Below, one piece after another: positions 39,801 to 45,819 of a stretch of 48,751 nt of DNA; the stretch's first letter is position 1, and the number at the start of each line of letters is the position of its first letter. Position numbers and translations under genes: made by a program. The DNA is from a virus, in the IMG/VR virus record IMGVR_UViG_3300021368_000260, positions 1 to 48,751 of that record; one strand, given 5' to 3'. The notes under the pieces are model-generated. The model saw nothing but the letters and a program-made list of their open reading frames with translations. It searched no databases and had not been told where the DNA came from.

Positions 39801-39931
39801 GTAATCCTAATGTTCTCGATGAGGACATCACAGTTCCAGCAAACACAAACGCATTTGCTTGTGGTGATCTAACTATTGCAAATGGTAGAACAGTCACCAT
39901 TGGATCTACTAGCACATTTGTAATCATCTAA
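30869..39931 (+). CDS. Giant tail-fibre-like protein (3020 aa)
   Basis: The N-terminus (FNINSDKEFVRGQQPKLIGD) is followed by GGSGY-type repeats. Residues about 294-390 look like the start of a parallel beta-helix (GRIYVSEQIGSDLNDGRSAV, NPVRTIKKAA, GGDYLEDNPISLPPDCSIVG). Strands of the same style resume near residues 1367-1490 (GKSMVASAFTIVSFGGTGYK). Between them lie about 980 residues, including two helical 'DFI..GGN..AMRNW' modules. The C-terminal third holds typical fibre elements: DLLDTKQGSFYLN and DRLDNKQGEWYQN, LKAGDTMTGNLTISGG, and RVGIN..., YTLEVNGS and YTLEVNGD repeats. It is probably a peripheral tail fibre that contacts the host. It has its own late-promoter box. Confidence 0.8.
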   Translation: MSFNINSDKEFVRGQQPKLIGDNELTIRGGTGSLEREILRTQLDTNTGLPRVGINRTGERVNEVNVLTGGSGYSTAPSVTLGPPNLAGGVQALASAFIFNGQVINIAINNPGSGYTSAPTVTISGGNGNGATADAVLDTVDFELDINGAIRTSTSIISDTARILNLDIDNFVTPDLNLRGPNLKTYMNGTGTLWDSNVIIQENQYRYFGANVYQALNTGQTGVTAPVHVDGIVQNGEVNFKHIGFRSNDTGAFKYGETGEAGIYPRSITPLLGDRTDKIATTEYVLNLATNDVGGRIYVSEQIGSDLNDGRSAVNPVRTIKKAAQLAWSTPGVKESIIVSGGDYLEDNPISLPPDCSIVGDNLRLVIIRPRNPGKHIVKFGDKNYVIGVTYRDQIDANGDPVATWDFAMVFDDKQRVLLDKEVNGDFGVQFPIGHQIFGPDRFRVGFQQNTGLANLQTGVEVVGVNTGARALVDGVTFATTTGASAYVAGTIDVRLTSGSFVEGEQFNYITNAAVGSSLGVTITATSGSNKFRTSNDPTTIIPGGTYIYLDDTNDTNFTQGFYQVADIDDTNAPTYWDVQVVPILGSPVWNTNVAASITISGATVTSFTFDSVSLKSIRAEGEVVSVDEDYVSTLPIQRLDFSLQGQASIATGGFQSEQFGNAEDLGGVVFYTNELVGRSNIHDFKEGQEILIEGLPTNNSPDISMLNGKQRIYKVLEDADGRARRFVIPKKIPGLTDANFDPGQVATVKSFTRSVTLSLLNSPNTFPLSTPVERRFQDACVFLRNNREFIADEVVGRINDEFKTDHYRVYDISGLDFKIYLGILDHPNTYISGGTVTFGGVDYNITGFSYDNAVTGEATVTTSIAIPALSEDDTVKLAGLLIECDAGQKIYPSYSSPDSTGNNGDEQCRQDVIHFVNAVVRDLEFGTNHNVIEAAQKYIVAGKIAFIEDEIAQNVRAIEYARELCIYAMRNWRTKDGIQSDPIYSPRYSSVTRYFDNTVITATAGDPACANVRDAINTLAYLWADIITNGSDTAFLDAGWLISRNADFIADQVYEEVKVSYPSLGHTNIEERKCYRDTKYILKGLVRDLVIGGNHGIVSNAEAYFSGNQYIGGDIAELPAVRFAYERAQVWTKYAMRNWSATGNITTTQPTGATYNPTSGELVLTIPSASVGSFGTSAQHRVGFQLGALTFSCAHQGGGNDSSPAILDANVGQSFPVLGYTSVGGTDTITINVGAAGSNTDPHTFVSALANGTILVRDYVSALSDIPRFEDYSILTDTVGNPICANVATAIDTSFTLLDDILEYAVDTVNGTQPGSTTQTFGTLYDTTQIITYPDNFVTDLNNQRMAIRGDFDDYPIIEASPYTQNSSVISFLGGSGALVDGSKVKQPNCPFPGLELDGSASFPNQGKSMVASAFTIVSFGGTGYKVIEDGYTQLVSVFVIFCADGVLAESGGYCSITNSATNFGIFALRGIGFRREAYTFDVATIVNVSATPTGRTILTIDGLGREPLEHYVVKIDGYENTNPDIEYFIDSVGAVGAGPPFQAEITIDDGQGQGMDLTDSATNQQVGTGVLSGKTIRLHRPSIVNSSSHTWEFAGSGTNYLALPENGGTKDEANEQVSQDYGRVYVSGTDELGDFKVGTFARIENRTGAITFTGTVTISEVEFLKLKGGDVVVTGFSADNTLGGASSSNSILPTQKAVKDYITNNLGPYINKPYSTNAVPRALVELTDSGKISVDQIPALRPFEVYTVANQTERLQIEGALAGDIAIQQDTSTSFILNNDLDSQFLAFNPDPSIQFTIGDIFTGSLSNGRVQATEYRQGVVYQLNITDGGSGYTSPPTVTLSGTLQFGGVEARAETTIANGEVVTLTLIVYNGFKGGKGYTAAPTVTIAAPQGAGTQAQGNALIESRLYGDIVNLIAIADTDTIESSDVPAVTVNLTRVVNTSSGDNNNWVSLSSNQIAATDITSGVIETDRLASGGAANSFTFLRGDQNFALAVQSLKGAETRYFDKLYSTAASGSNQLIFQTNADVLIGHEVKATVAGIQANTNITGVITAAGLTTISLNNPLTQTITANTIIEFERGGSPMVFESTYTQGNFVDDVIVQTGGSGFTNGQYFDVELLGGAGTGLKANIDVVGNAVTNVVVTDGGTGYTSDFNITNPPTEIGSGSGLVLAVKTSTVNRQYANVSLDVQRVTDLTISADLYGTIGVVRLKKNQFNIGTAGNGSVEIKTGPGSGLDADLLDTKQGSFYLNSSNQNAGTLPTDRLSGTYDISVSGSSGNTIRLATGTNNPTSNPTPNNFVEGLVANTINNTADSLFDGGTQHLVLTIRNKGQGLTAEGGVRQMAFTDNDNIYLRGSGTGVTAFGSWAKMWTSLNDGPGSTMDADRLDNKQGEWYQNALNINYGTLSDNRLPTFISPTKVRDTLTVQSFNGDPKYRVYVSGQILNTSPFVPGNTVNLYNAQAQNTGRIAIDNIVVNDDPSDNFNDYTIIIGRLTTGNFIGAVNIGTTAVNTAFQDFAIEDDNIVEVAKLESDGGTANLRLGRADNIATSPAVYFTSASQAPTGYNAAIIATGGNSTDGSGTLNALVANADGFNVNGNVIWNAGNITFQSANIANTAVKRDANGDFAARVITLDTANGGEIIGSASLNVLKAGDTMTGNLTISGGNFSVSGTGTFQSTVSITNDLAVDTDTLFVDVSTDRVGINAGVNPVAPLDVRGDGGIMIRTISNAPATGARIRFSDNIGSYAQQGTIRYNHSDSQSLSSDYGESFTVEGTETELQFRVVGDIHASRKMGVNLSREPDYTLEVNGSGFFQTGITIDSDNDNSGAPIYFRGSSSQRNFRIGNQIGHSNAFEITASTNNGGTTWNGTPGLLVKGDNRVSINTSSTSGTDPSNNVNRNYFLNVQGDMNLNGQFFQNNEEFVTSRWTEASNQLDIYRLSKVGINQADPQYTLEVNGDINVKGKLRANGAEQWLDTYGIIKSNPNVLDEDITVPANTNAFACGDLTIANGRTVTIGSTSTFVII
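31050..31280 (+). repeat. GGSGY-type beta repeats in the 3020-aa fibre (N-terminal)
   Basis: LTGGSGYSTAPSVTLGPPN and NPGSGYTSAPTVTISGGNG, then NGATADAV. This is the closest copy to consensus in the window. Confidence 0.8.
33193..34290 (+). repeat. Two helical 'DFI..GGN..AMRNW' modules in the 3020-aa fibre
   Basis: Copy 1: FQDACVFLRNNREFIADEV, then an inserted segment, CRQDVIHFV, RDLEFGTNHN and CIYAMRNW. Copy 2: WLISRNADFIADQV, YPSLG, CYRDTKYILKG, RDLVIGGNHG and TKYAMRNW. Each is followed by PACANVRDAI or PICANVATAI. The ordered motifs match the gp7-like protein at 10771-11950. Confidence 0.75.
36340..37390 (+). repeat. GGSGY-type beta repeats in the 3020-aa fibre (central)
   Basis: Four copies in two groups: ITDGGSGYTSPPTVTLSG and GGKGYTAAPTVTIAAP, then QTGGSGFTNGQYFDVELLGG and VTDGGTGYTSDFNITNPP. 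Another beta module lies between the groups. Confidence 0.75.
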
Positions 39932-39934
39932 ATA
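39927..39934 (+). promoter_or_regulatory. Late-promoter-like box before the 456-aa gene
   Basis: TCTAAATA overlapping the stop of the giant fibre gene, 37 bases before ATG 39972. An AAGGA ribosome-binding site lies at 39961-39965. Confidence 0.55.
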
Positions 39935-39971
39935 TATAAAGGAAAAACCCCCCTGCAAACAAGGATAAGAC

Positions 39972-41342
39972 ATGGCTTCTAAAATTAGAGTTGATAATAT
40001 TACCAACTTAGCTGGCAGTGGTTCGCTAGACGTTGAAGTTGGTATTGACATTAGTGGTGATATTAACTTCACTGGTTCTTTGCTGAAAAACGGACAACCG
40101 TTCGCTTCTCTGCCTGAACAAGATCCCACCACTAGTGGTGCGTTCCTAATGTCTAATGGTACGAGTGCTTATTGGGCAACTCCTACTACATTTGGTAATC
40201 CTGGTTTTAGTAGCACTCAGTTACCTGCAGGTAACGCAGACACAGGTGGTATCAACCTACAGAACCCAGTTGTTCAGTCCAGTGGTTATTATCCTTTCAC
40301 TGGTCAGGGGTCTTGGTATGATAATAGTGGAAACATTTACAACTTGACAATTGGATCTGAGTTTAAATATAGAAGCATTTTTACTCATGGTTTCTTGTCT
40401 GGTGGATATCGTGGTGCTAATCCTTGGAGAACAGTTAACCAAACATTCCATGCTACAGACGTTACCATCTGTCGTGGTGACCAACTAGACCGAGCAGCAG
40501 CATATGTTGACGGTAACTTTGGTGACTACAATGGTTACATCTATGGTGGTGCTAACGGATGGTCTCCAAACGGACCACACACCTCATCCATTAACCTACA
40601 CACTGGTACAGGTAGAACTGCTGGTTCTTCTCCTGACTACAACCACACTGATAACTACGGTACTACACCAGATAGCATCGGTGCATCTTGGGACCTTTAT
40701 GGATCACAAAATGATGGTGGTGCTACCTCTGGTCAAACTGTACAAAGAGGATATATCACTGGTGGTGGTGACCTAGGTTCTCAGTCCTGGAACAGAATGA
40801 ACTTCCACTCTGAACTTATTTCAAGAGTTAGTGGTGGACATGGTTCTGACTACTGTTCTAAAACAGAAGGTGAACTCAGAGGTTATTCTTATTCTGATAC
40901 AAGTAATTCTAGATATATTGAATTTGCATCTGAATCTACTGGTAACTGGTCTACATCTAACATCACGGGTGATGGATGGAAGAAGTCTCTATCTACAAAG
41001 TGGAATATTGGTTACCATGGAAATGGTAACAACGTAACCCAATCATGGATGAAGTTTACTCACAACACTGGATCTAGAGTTTCTAATTTCAACCAGAATG
41101 ATGTTTCTTCTGGTGAAGAGAATATGCAGATGGGTCAGGATTGGGGTTATATGCTAGGTAACTACTCTGGTGGTGGTGGATCTGGTAACGCTCGCCAGAA
41201 CAACAGAACATTCAAATTGTTCCACGCTACAGATAGCATGACTATGCTAGGATTTAAGACCGAACCAAAAGGACACCAAGGTCAATCCTCTGGTGCTTGC
41301 CACACTGGAGCATTCACTGTAACAGCAACTAGATATCAGTAA
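39972..41342 (+). CDS. Putative tail-fibre tip or adhesin protein (456 aa)
   Basis: A 456-aa protein. The N-terminus (KIRVDNITNLAGSGSLDVEV, ISGDINFTGSLLKNG) is a fibre-type trimerisation or attachment segment. The remainder is rich in Gly, Asn, Ser, Tyr and Trp with many His and few Lys (SYSDTSNSRYIEFASES, NYSGGGGSGNARQNNRTFKL), as in receptor-binding tips. It has its own late box and an AAGGA ribosome-binding site. The stop overlaps the next ATG by one base. A receptor-binding role is inferred from composition and position after the giant fibre gene, and no family is recognised for the C-terminal part. Confidence 0.6.
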   Translation: MASKIRVDNITNLAGSGSLDVEVGIDISGDINFTGSLLKNGQPFASLPEQDPTTSGAFLMSNGTSAYWATPTTFGNPGFSSTQLPAGNADTGGINLQNPVVQSSGYYPFTGQGSWYDNSGNIYNLTIGSEFKYRSIFTHGFLSGGYRGANPWRTVNQTFHATDVTICRGDQLDRAAAYVDGNFGDYNGYIYGGANGWSPNGPHTSSINLHTGTGRTAGSSPDYNHTDNYGTTPDSIGASWDLYGSQNDGGATSGQTVQRGYITGGGDLGSQSWNRMNFHSELISRVSGGHGSDYCSKTEGELRGYSYSDTSNSRYIEFASESTGNWSTSNITGDGWKKSLSTKWNIGYHGNGNNVTQSWMKFTHNTGSRVSNFNQNDVSSGEENMQMGQDWGYMLGNYSGGGGSGNARQNNRTFKLFHATDSMTMLGFKTEPKGHQGQSSGACHTGAFTVTATRYQ

Positions 41343-42277
41343 TGAAGAAATCAAATTTTATCGAACAAAAGGAATTTGAGGTTCAATGGACCCAAAGAGT
41401 GCCCTCTCATATGATTATAGAGGACAGTGAGTTTCTTCGTCCAAAGTATGAACCACAACATCCTCTAGAACTAGAGACTAGTAAATTCATTAAAGACAAA
41501 CAGAACCTGAAAAAAGGTGATGTTTTGATGGGAGTTTGTGAGGAAGATTTGCGTGCTATGGATATTCCAGCACACGAAACAACTTACCACAACGTGTTCA
41601 ACTTCTTCAGCATTGCTGTTGTAAGAATGAAGAGAGATGTATTTGAAACTCTCAAGTCTAGTCTAAAAAGATTTATTGAATTTGATGAGCAAGAACTTCA
41701 TGATGGTATCAACTATCAAGGTGAAGTTAGAGCATACTCTAAAGATTATCAAGGTGAGATGCAAGAGGATGGCACAATTAGTTACAGAAAAGTAAAAAGT
41801 CCTCTAACACAAAAGAAACTAGACAACGCAGTTTCTTTTATGAGAAAGATGGCGATCTTGGTTATTGAAAGAGAATTTGAACTTCGCTTCAAAAACTTCA
41901 AAAACTGCCATGATGTAGAACAAGAATCTTGGGCGTATCAAGTTCCAGAAGCAAGAGATCTTCTAAGAAATCCAGAAGCAAAGACACCTTTCCTTGATAT
42001 GCTTGCTATCACGAGGGGTATTGATAAGACGGTTCTTGCGAAAAAGATCATTAAGAACCATGATAAATATGTTGTGGAGTACGCTGCTCTACTTGGCAAA
42101 TATCACGCAATTAGATATCAGCTTAAAAACTGTGATAACATGTGGGATATGAATATACTATATGAGGATTATCTCAATATCGGTATGCCACTTGTCCAGG
42201 CGAAGAAACTAGGACGAATTGACGATAACAATGACAGATTGAATGGAGAACTCATTTATGGAACCTTCGGATTCTGA
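41342..42277 (+). CDS. Possible tail-fibre assembly protein (311 aa)
   Basis: A 311-aa soluble, charged, helix-rich protein, unlike its fibre neighbours. Residues about 200-265 (ESWAYQVPEARDLLRNPEAK, TPFLDMLAITRGIDKTVLAK) resemble the C-terminal 'EA..L..P...TP.LD.IA..RG' region of phage tail-fibre assembly proteins (DUF4376-like), which help fibres fold but are not always in the virion. Position right after two fibre genes agrees with this. The first 190 residues are not recognised. The start abuts the previous stop (TAATG). Confidence 0.45.
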   Translation: MKKSNFIEQKEFEVQWTQRVPSHMIIEDSEFLRPKYEPQHPLELETSKFIKDKQNLKKGDVLMGVCEEDLRAMDIPAHETTYHNVFNFFSIAVVRMKRDVFETLKSSLKRFIEFDEQELHDGINYQGEVRAYSKDYQGEMQEDGTISYRKVKSPLTQKKLDNAVSFMRKMAILVIEREFELRFKNFKNCHDVEQESWAYQVPEARDLLRNPEAKTPFLDMLAITRGIDKTVLAKKIIKNHDKYVVEYAALLGKYHAIRYQLKNCDNMWDMNILYEDYLNIGMPLVQAKKLGRIDDNNDRLNGELIYGTFGF

Positions 42278-43157
42278 ACTAAAACCCGTAGAACCATCAG
42301 CATCTAGTAGTAATACTCTTGCAAAACGAGAAGATTTAAGTCTGATTACTAAGGCGGATGCCACAGACGAACAAATCATTGACGCTGCGATTAATTTGCA
42401 GATGGGTCAAACTCGTTATCAGAACAATACTTTTGTCGTGGGATCACAGATCACGCCATACAAGAAAGTTCAGCAAGCTTTACTAGAACTAGAAACTAGA
42501 AATCACGGTTTCAAAGAATTAAAATACAAACAAAAACTCTGTATCAATAACAGAAAAGTTATTGAAAGATCTCTAAAGATTGAAAAGGAGAGAAAAGAAC
42601 CTGATGAACTAGAAATCGAAAGGTTGGAAATTGAATTAGATAAGGCAAACTATGATTGCAGTATCTACGAAAGAAAGCATGTTACATATGATAGAGAAAT
42701 TCGCGAGTTCTGTGACATGGTTCGCGAACATATGGAAGACGAAAAGTCGATTGAGCACTATCGTGTAACTAACGAGGAAGAAGATCGTAAGTATTGGATT
42801 ACTCGTATGGCAAAACAAGCGGCAGTCGATGTACATGCCATCGGTCGTCTCGGTAGTGGCAACCTAGATTCTATTATGAATATGCCACAAGCAGATCAAT
42901 TGGCAGCTATCAAAGGTGCAGTAGAACATGCTACACTATTGACTGCTGGCGTTGAACGTATGCAACAACAATTGCTTCCAGAAGTCAGACAGATTATGGA
43001 GCAAGAGTATGATAAACTAGATATGCCTAAACTCTTAGGTTTGGGTATGAATAATGAACCTATGATGCTTCCTGATGAGGTGACTAAACAAAATGAGCAA
43101 GAAACCAAAAAACCAAACAAAATCCGTATTCAGTCTTCCCGTAAATCCGAAGCTTGA
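42258..43157 (+). CDS. Hypothetical helical protein (299 aa)
   Basis: I choose ATG 42258 because GGAGA lies 8 bases upstream, whereas the in-frame ATG at 42243 has no ribosome-binding site. The product is acidic and mostly helical. Residues about 80-150 form a long charged helix or coiled coil (KERKEPDELEIERLEIELDK). The N-terminus is Ser/Pro-rich and the C-terminus is Lys/Gln-rich and probably disordered. No known family is recognised. It overlaps both neighbours (20 bases upstream, 65 downstream), so the three genes are probably co-translated. Confidence 0.7.
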   Translation: MEPSDSELKPVEPSASSSNTLAKREDLSLITKADATDEQIIDAAINLQMGQTRYQNNTFVVGSQITPYKKVQQALLELETRNHGFKELKYKQKLCINNRKVIERSLKIEKERKEPDELEIERLEIELDKANYDCSIYERKHVTYDREIREFCDMVREHMEDEKSIEHYRVTNEEEDRKYWITRMAKQAAVDVHAIGRLGSGNLDSIMNMPQADQLAAIKGAVEHATLLTAGVERMQQQLLPEVRQIMEQEYDKLDMPKLLGLGMNNEPMMLPDEVTKQNEQETKKPNKIRIQSSRKSEA

Positions 43158-44835
43158 TAAGGTATTTACAGATTCTGTAGTTATCCCTTGGTTGACAAGA
43201 TATAAGGACTATATCAAGGACTTGTATTTTACTTGCAGGATGCCACCTTTCGAGCAGGATGCCATGGGTGATATCTTTGCTGGTGATACAAGGCAACTTG
43301 TATATAATGCAATGGTGATCTCTAGAGAAACAGAGATCCCTTTGTCTGCTACTTTCAATAACATCTATGTTAGACCAGATCAGGAAGGTCTAGATTTGTT
43401 TGCACACAATTTCAAAGTTCTGTACGAAAGTGGAATTAAGATTGCAACTGTTCCCCATACAAGTTGGGTTGCTACTGGCATTCTACAAGATAGATTTCCA
43501 GATCTAAAGATCAAGAATACTATCCTTAGAAATGTCACTAAAGCAAATGAGATTGTATCTCTTGCTAAAGCAGGTTTCCATTATATTAATCTTGATAGAG
43601 ATTTGATGAGAGATCGTGATGCTCTACTGAGGATTAAAGATGCAAAAGAATATTGTGCTTCGATTGGTAAACCAGTAGAACTATCTTTGCTTGTCAATGA
43701 GGGATGCTGGGGTGGTTGCTCTATGATGGATGAGCATTACCATTTCAATAATACTAGAGAAGAAGGTCCACAGTATTTCATGGATCCTATCAGCACAAAT
43801 TCATGTGCTAAGTGGGATATTGAAGACAACTCTTCTGCTCTCAAGGCAGCAAACCTACCTCCATGGCGTGAAGATTGGGATGAGTTTATTGATCTTGGCA
43901 TCGATTGTTTCAAGATGCATGGTAGAGAAAACTCTATCCGCTTGAAAGAAAGTATGGATATCATTGAGCGTTGGGTAAAGAAAGAAGAACTTCTCTTCCC
44001 TGAGTTTGATGATTACATGGAAGATCTTGCAGTTAAGGATGCTCCTATCAATCTTTGGAGAGATAAAATCAAGAACTGTAAGTTTGACTGTTGGGACTGT
44101 AACTATTGTGACAGTGTTGTTGATGCTCATATCAAAAAGAAAGGAGAAGATCCTTCTGTAGAAGAATATACACAACGTTGTCTAGATGCAATTGATAATG
44201 CTCTGATCTATAAGTCCAACTTTAATGATCCTAAGTTCAGACCAATTGGTTTGAGTTCTAATCGTGTAAGACATCTGTTGAACAACCTTTGTTCTCATGA
44301 TGATGCTGTATACTTCGAGATGGGTACATTCATGGGTAGCACACTTTTCTCTGCTATCATGGGTAATGACATTCCTGCATTTGGAGTAGATAATTTCTCT
44401 GATCCAGAATGCAAACCAATGACTGAAAATGTCATGTGGACAGAAGTAGGAAATGCTTTTGATGAGTTCAAGATTAACTTTGAACAGTATGAGAATGGTC
44501 AAACTACATTTATTGGTAGCAGTGTTACTGATCTGGTAGAGAACGATTTTGAAGGACACAAACCAAACGTTGTGTTCTATGATGCTGGTCATGATTATGT
44601 TGAGCAACTCAATGCTCTAACTCATATCACTCCTTTCCTAGCAGACAAGTTTATCTTGGTTATTGATGATGCTAACTTTGATGGCGTAATTGATTCTGCT
44701 ATTCAGTATATTAAGGAACAAGACTTTGATGTGTGGTTTGAAAGGAAAATCTTGAGCACTATTCCAGAAAACCCAAGTCATTGGTGGAATGGTGTATACG
44801 TTTTGGTATTGGAAAAAAAGAATGAAAGTAATTGA
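43093..44835 (+). CDS. Fusion: U32-like cysteine-rich domain plus SAM-dependent methyltransferase
   Basis: A 580-aa protein with a GAGGTGA ribosome-binding site upstream. Residues about 40-345 look like a TIM-barrel of the peptidase-U32/UbiU-UbiV type: NTILRNVTKANEIVSLAKAG, HYINLDRDLMRD, ELSLLVNEGCWGGC, and DCFKMHGRE. Eight cysteines (205, 209, 238, 272, 329, 333, 336, 339), the last four as C-x3-C-x2-C-x2-C, could hold one or two iron-sulfur clusters. Residues about 400-575 are a class I methyltransferase of the Methyltransf_24 type: VYFEMGTFMGSTLFSAI (SAM loop), VVFYDAGHDYVEQ and FILVIDDANF. UbiU/UbiV relatives do oxygen-independent hydroxylation or RNA modification. The substrate here is unknown. 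It overlaps the downstream oxygenase gene by 14 bases. Confidence 0.65.
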   Translation: MSKKPKNQTKSVFSLPVNPKLDKVFTDSVVIPWLTRYKDYIKDLYFTCRMPPFEQDAMGDIFAGDTRQLVYNAMVISRETEIPLSATFNNIYVRPDQEGLDLFAHNFKVLYESGIKIATVPHTSWVATGILQDRFPDLKIKNTILRNVTKANEIVSLAKAGFHYINLDRDLMRDRDALLRIKDAKEYCASIGKPVELSLLVNEGCWGGCSMMDEHYHFNNTREEGPQYFMDPISTNSCAKWDIEDNSSALKAANLPPWREDWDEFIDLGIDCFKMHGRENSIRLKESMDIIERWVKKEELLFPEFDDYMEDLAVKDAPINLWRDKIKNCKFDCWDCNYCDSVVDAHIKKKGEDPSVEEYTQRCLDAIDNALIYKSNFNDPKFRPIGLSSNRVRHLLNNLCSHDDAVYFEMGTFMGSTLFSAIMGNDIPAFGVDNFSDPECKPMTENVMWTEVGNAFDEFKINFEQYENGQTTFIGSSVTDLVENDFEGHKPNVVFYDAGHDYVEQLNALTHITPFLADKFILVIDDANFDGVIDSAIQYIKEQDFDVWFERKILSTIPENPSHWWNGVYVLVLEKKNESN

Positions 44836-45535
44836 TCCTGCAGTATTTGGTGTAAATCACCCCTCCACTTGGGAGGTTGATGAAAAACATATTGGTAGAA
44901 GTAAAAACAAACTTGTTATTGTAAAAAACTTTTTTACCAATCCAGATGATCTAAGAATGTATGCACAGTCTGTTGATTATCTGAGTACAATTCAGGGTGA
45001 AGTAACTAACTTACCAGGATACCTGCACCTCATCAGTAACTTTAAGAAAGGATTGTATTCTCCTCTTAGATACATCTGTGCAAACTATTTTGGTTGCTCA
45101 GATGAAACTATGAGACATCCAGAAGAAAGTAGATTTTCTTTTCAGATTTATGATGTAGATGAAAAGGTGAGGTTTATGAGTTTGTATCCACACTCTGACT
45201 ACACTCGATATGCCGCTGTATTGTCACTTAACAATGATGATGAGTATGAAGGTGAAGTTCCTAATGGAACTGCCTTCTGGCGTGTCAAGGAAACTGGAGA
45301 GGAGTATGTCTGTGGTGAAAGAAACTACAGATCAGAAAGGATTGCCAATAAAGTAAACTCTATGGTATCGTTCGATCCTGCTAAAGTAAAGTTGAAGGAA
45401 TGGGAACGGTATCATGTAGAAGAACATTCAAACAATGCTCTTCTGCTATATGAAGGATCTCTATGGCATAGTCCATACTTCCAAAAAGATAATTGGAAAA
45501 CAAAGAGATTAACTTTCAACGCTTTCATCCGTTGA
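44822..45535 (+). CDS. 2OG-Fe(II)-type oxygenase, DUF6445-like
   Basis: A 237-aa protein starting at ATG 44822, inside the end of the U32-methyltransferase gene. A start at 44789 would lengthen the overlap with no benefit. The core YPHSDYTRYAAVLSLNND, EGEVPNGTAFWRVKETG and LLLYEGSLWHSPYF fits DUF6445/2OG oxygenases: His124-x-Asp126 and His216 as iron ligands, and Arg229 as a candidate for 2-oxoglutarate. It is probably translated together with the upstream fusion protein, suggesting a shared substrate or pathway. It differs clearly from the smaller oxygenase at 961-1518. Confidence 0.7.
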   Translation: MKVIDPAVFGVNHPSTWEVDEKHIGRSKNKLVIVKNFFTNPDDLRMYAQSVDYLSTIQGEVTNLPGYLHLISNFKKGLYSPLRYICANYFGCSDETMRHPEESRFSFQIYDVDEKVRFMSLYPHSDYTRYAAVLSLNNDDEYEGEVPNGTAFWRVKETGEEYVCGERNYRSERIANKVNSMVSFDPAKVKLKEWERYHVEEHSNNALLLYEGSLWHSPYFQKDNWKTKRLTFNAFIR

Positions 45536-45541
45536 TAAATA
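45534..45541 (+). promoter_or_regulatory. Late-promoter-like box before the 66-aa gene
   Basis: GATAAATA overlapping the stop of the oxygenase gene, 27 bases before ATG 45569. The arrangement is the same as before gene 25. Confidence 0.65.
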
Positions 45542-45568
45542 AAGTACACAATATTCCCTGTGATAACT

Positions 45569-45769
45569 ATGGATCCCGCAACTCTTAAGAAAAATTTTGA
45601 GGAGCAAATTGCTACCACTGATAAGCAAATTGCAGAACTAGAAGACAACCTCAAGAAAGCAAATGAGTATAAACTCAAACTAGTGGGTGGTCTTGAAACT
45701 CTAGGTCTACTAGAAGGAGAAGGAGCAGCACCTGAGGCAGAACCAGCACCAACTGAAGTAGTAGAATAA
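45569..45769 (+). CDS. Small coiled-coil protein with Pro/Glu tail
   Basis: A 66-aa protein from ATG 45569; a GTG at 45560 in the same frame would add three residues. Residues 5-40 form a probable coiled coil (LKKNFEEQIATTDKQIAELE, DNLKKANEYK). The tail is acidic and Ala/Pro-rich (EGAAPEAEPAPTEVVE), so likely disordered. It has its own late box upstream and a terminator downstream, so it may be transcribed as a short abundant message. Function is unknown. Confidence 0.75.
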   Translation: MDPATLKKNFEEQIATTDKQIAELEDNLKKANEYKLKLVGGLETLGLLEGEGAAPEAEPAPTEVVE

Positions 45770-45774
45770 ATACT

Positions 45775-45812
45775 AAATCCCTTCTTCCTAAATAGGAGAG
45801 AAGGGATTTTTT
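45775..45812 (+). terminator. Rho-independent terminator after the 66-aa gene
   Basis: AAATCCCTTCT (45775-45785) pairs perfectly with AGAAGGGATTT (45799-45809). An inner TCCT/AGGA stem of 4 bp with one bulged G closes a 4-base loop. The hairpin runs into six T residues (45807-45812). Confidence 0.88.
45788..45794 (+). promoter_or_regulatory. Late-promoter-like box inside the terminator loop, before gene 13
   Basis: CTAAATA spans the inner stem and loop of the terminator, 26 bases before the gene 13 ATG. An additional AATAAATA lies at 45765-45772 over the stop of the previous gene. The distance to the ATG matches the other late boxes here. Confidence 0.6.
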
Positions 45813-45819
45813 GTGTGTA

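Noticed and set aside
40470-40485. Arg-Gly-Asp triplet in the 456-aa putative adhesin
   Set aside because: A three-residue match with no integrin-like receptor known in cyanobacteria; chance is sufficient.
42062-42069. GATAAATA late-promoter-like box inside the 311-aa gene
   Set aside because: It lies within coding sequence about 190 bases before the next start, unlike the other boxes at 24-44 bases. Chance matches are expected in AT-rich DNA.
42243-42257. Upstream ATG for the 299-aa helical protein
   Set aside because: No ribosome-binding site precedes it, while GGAGA precedes ATG 42258 at good spacing.
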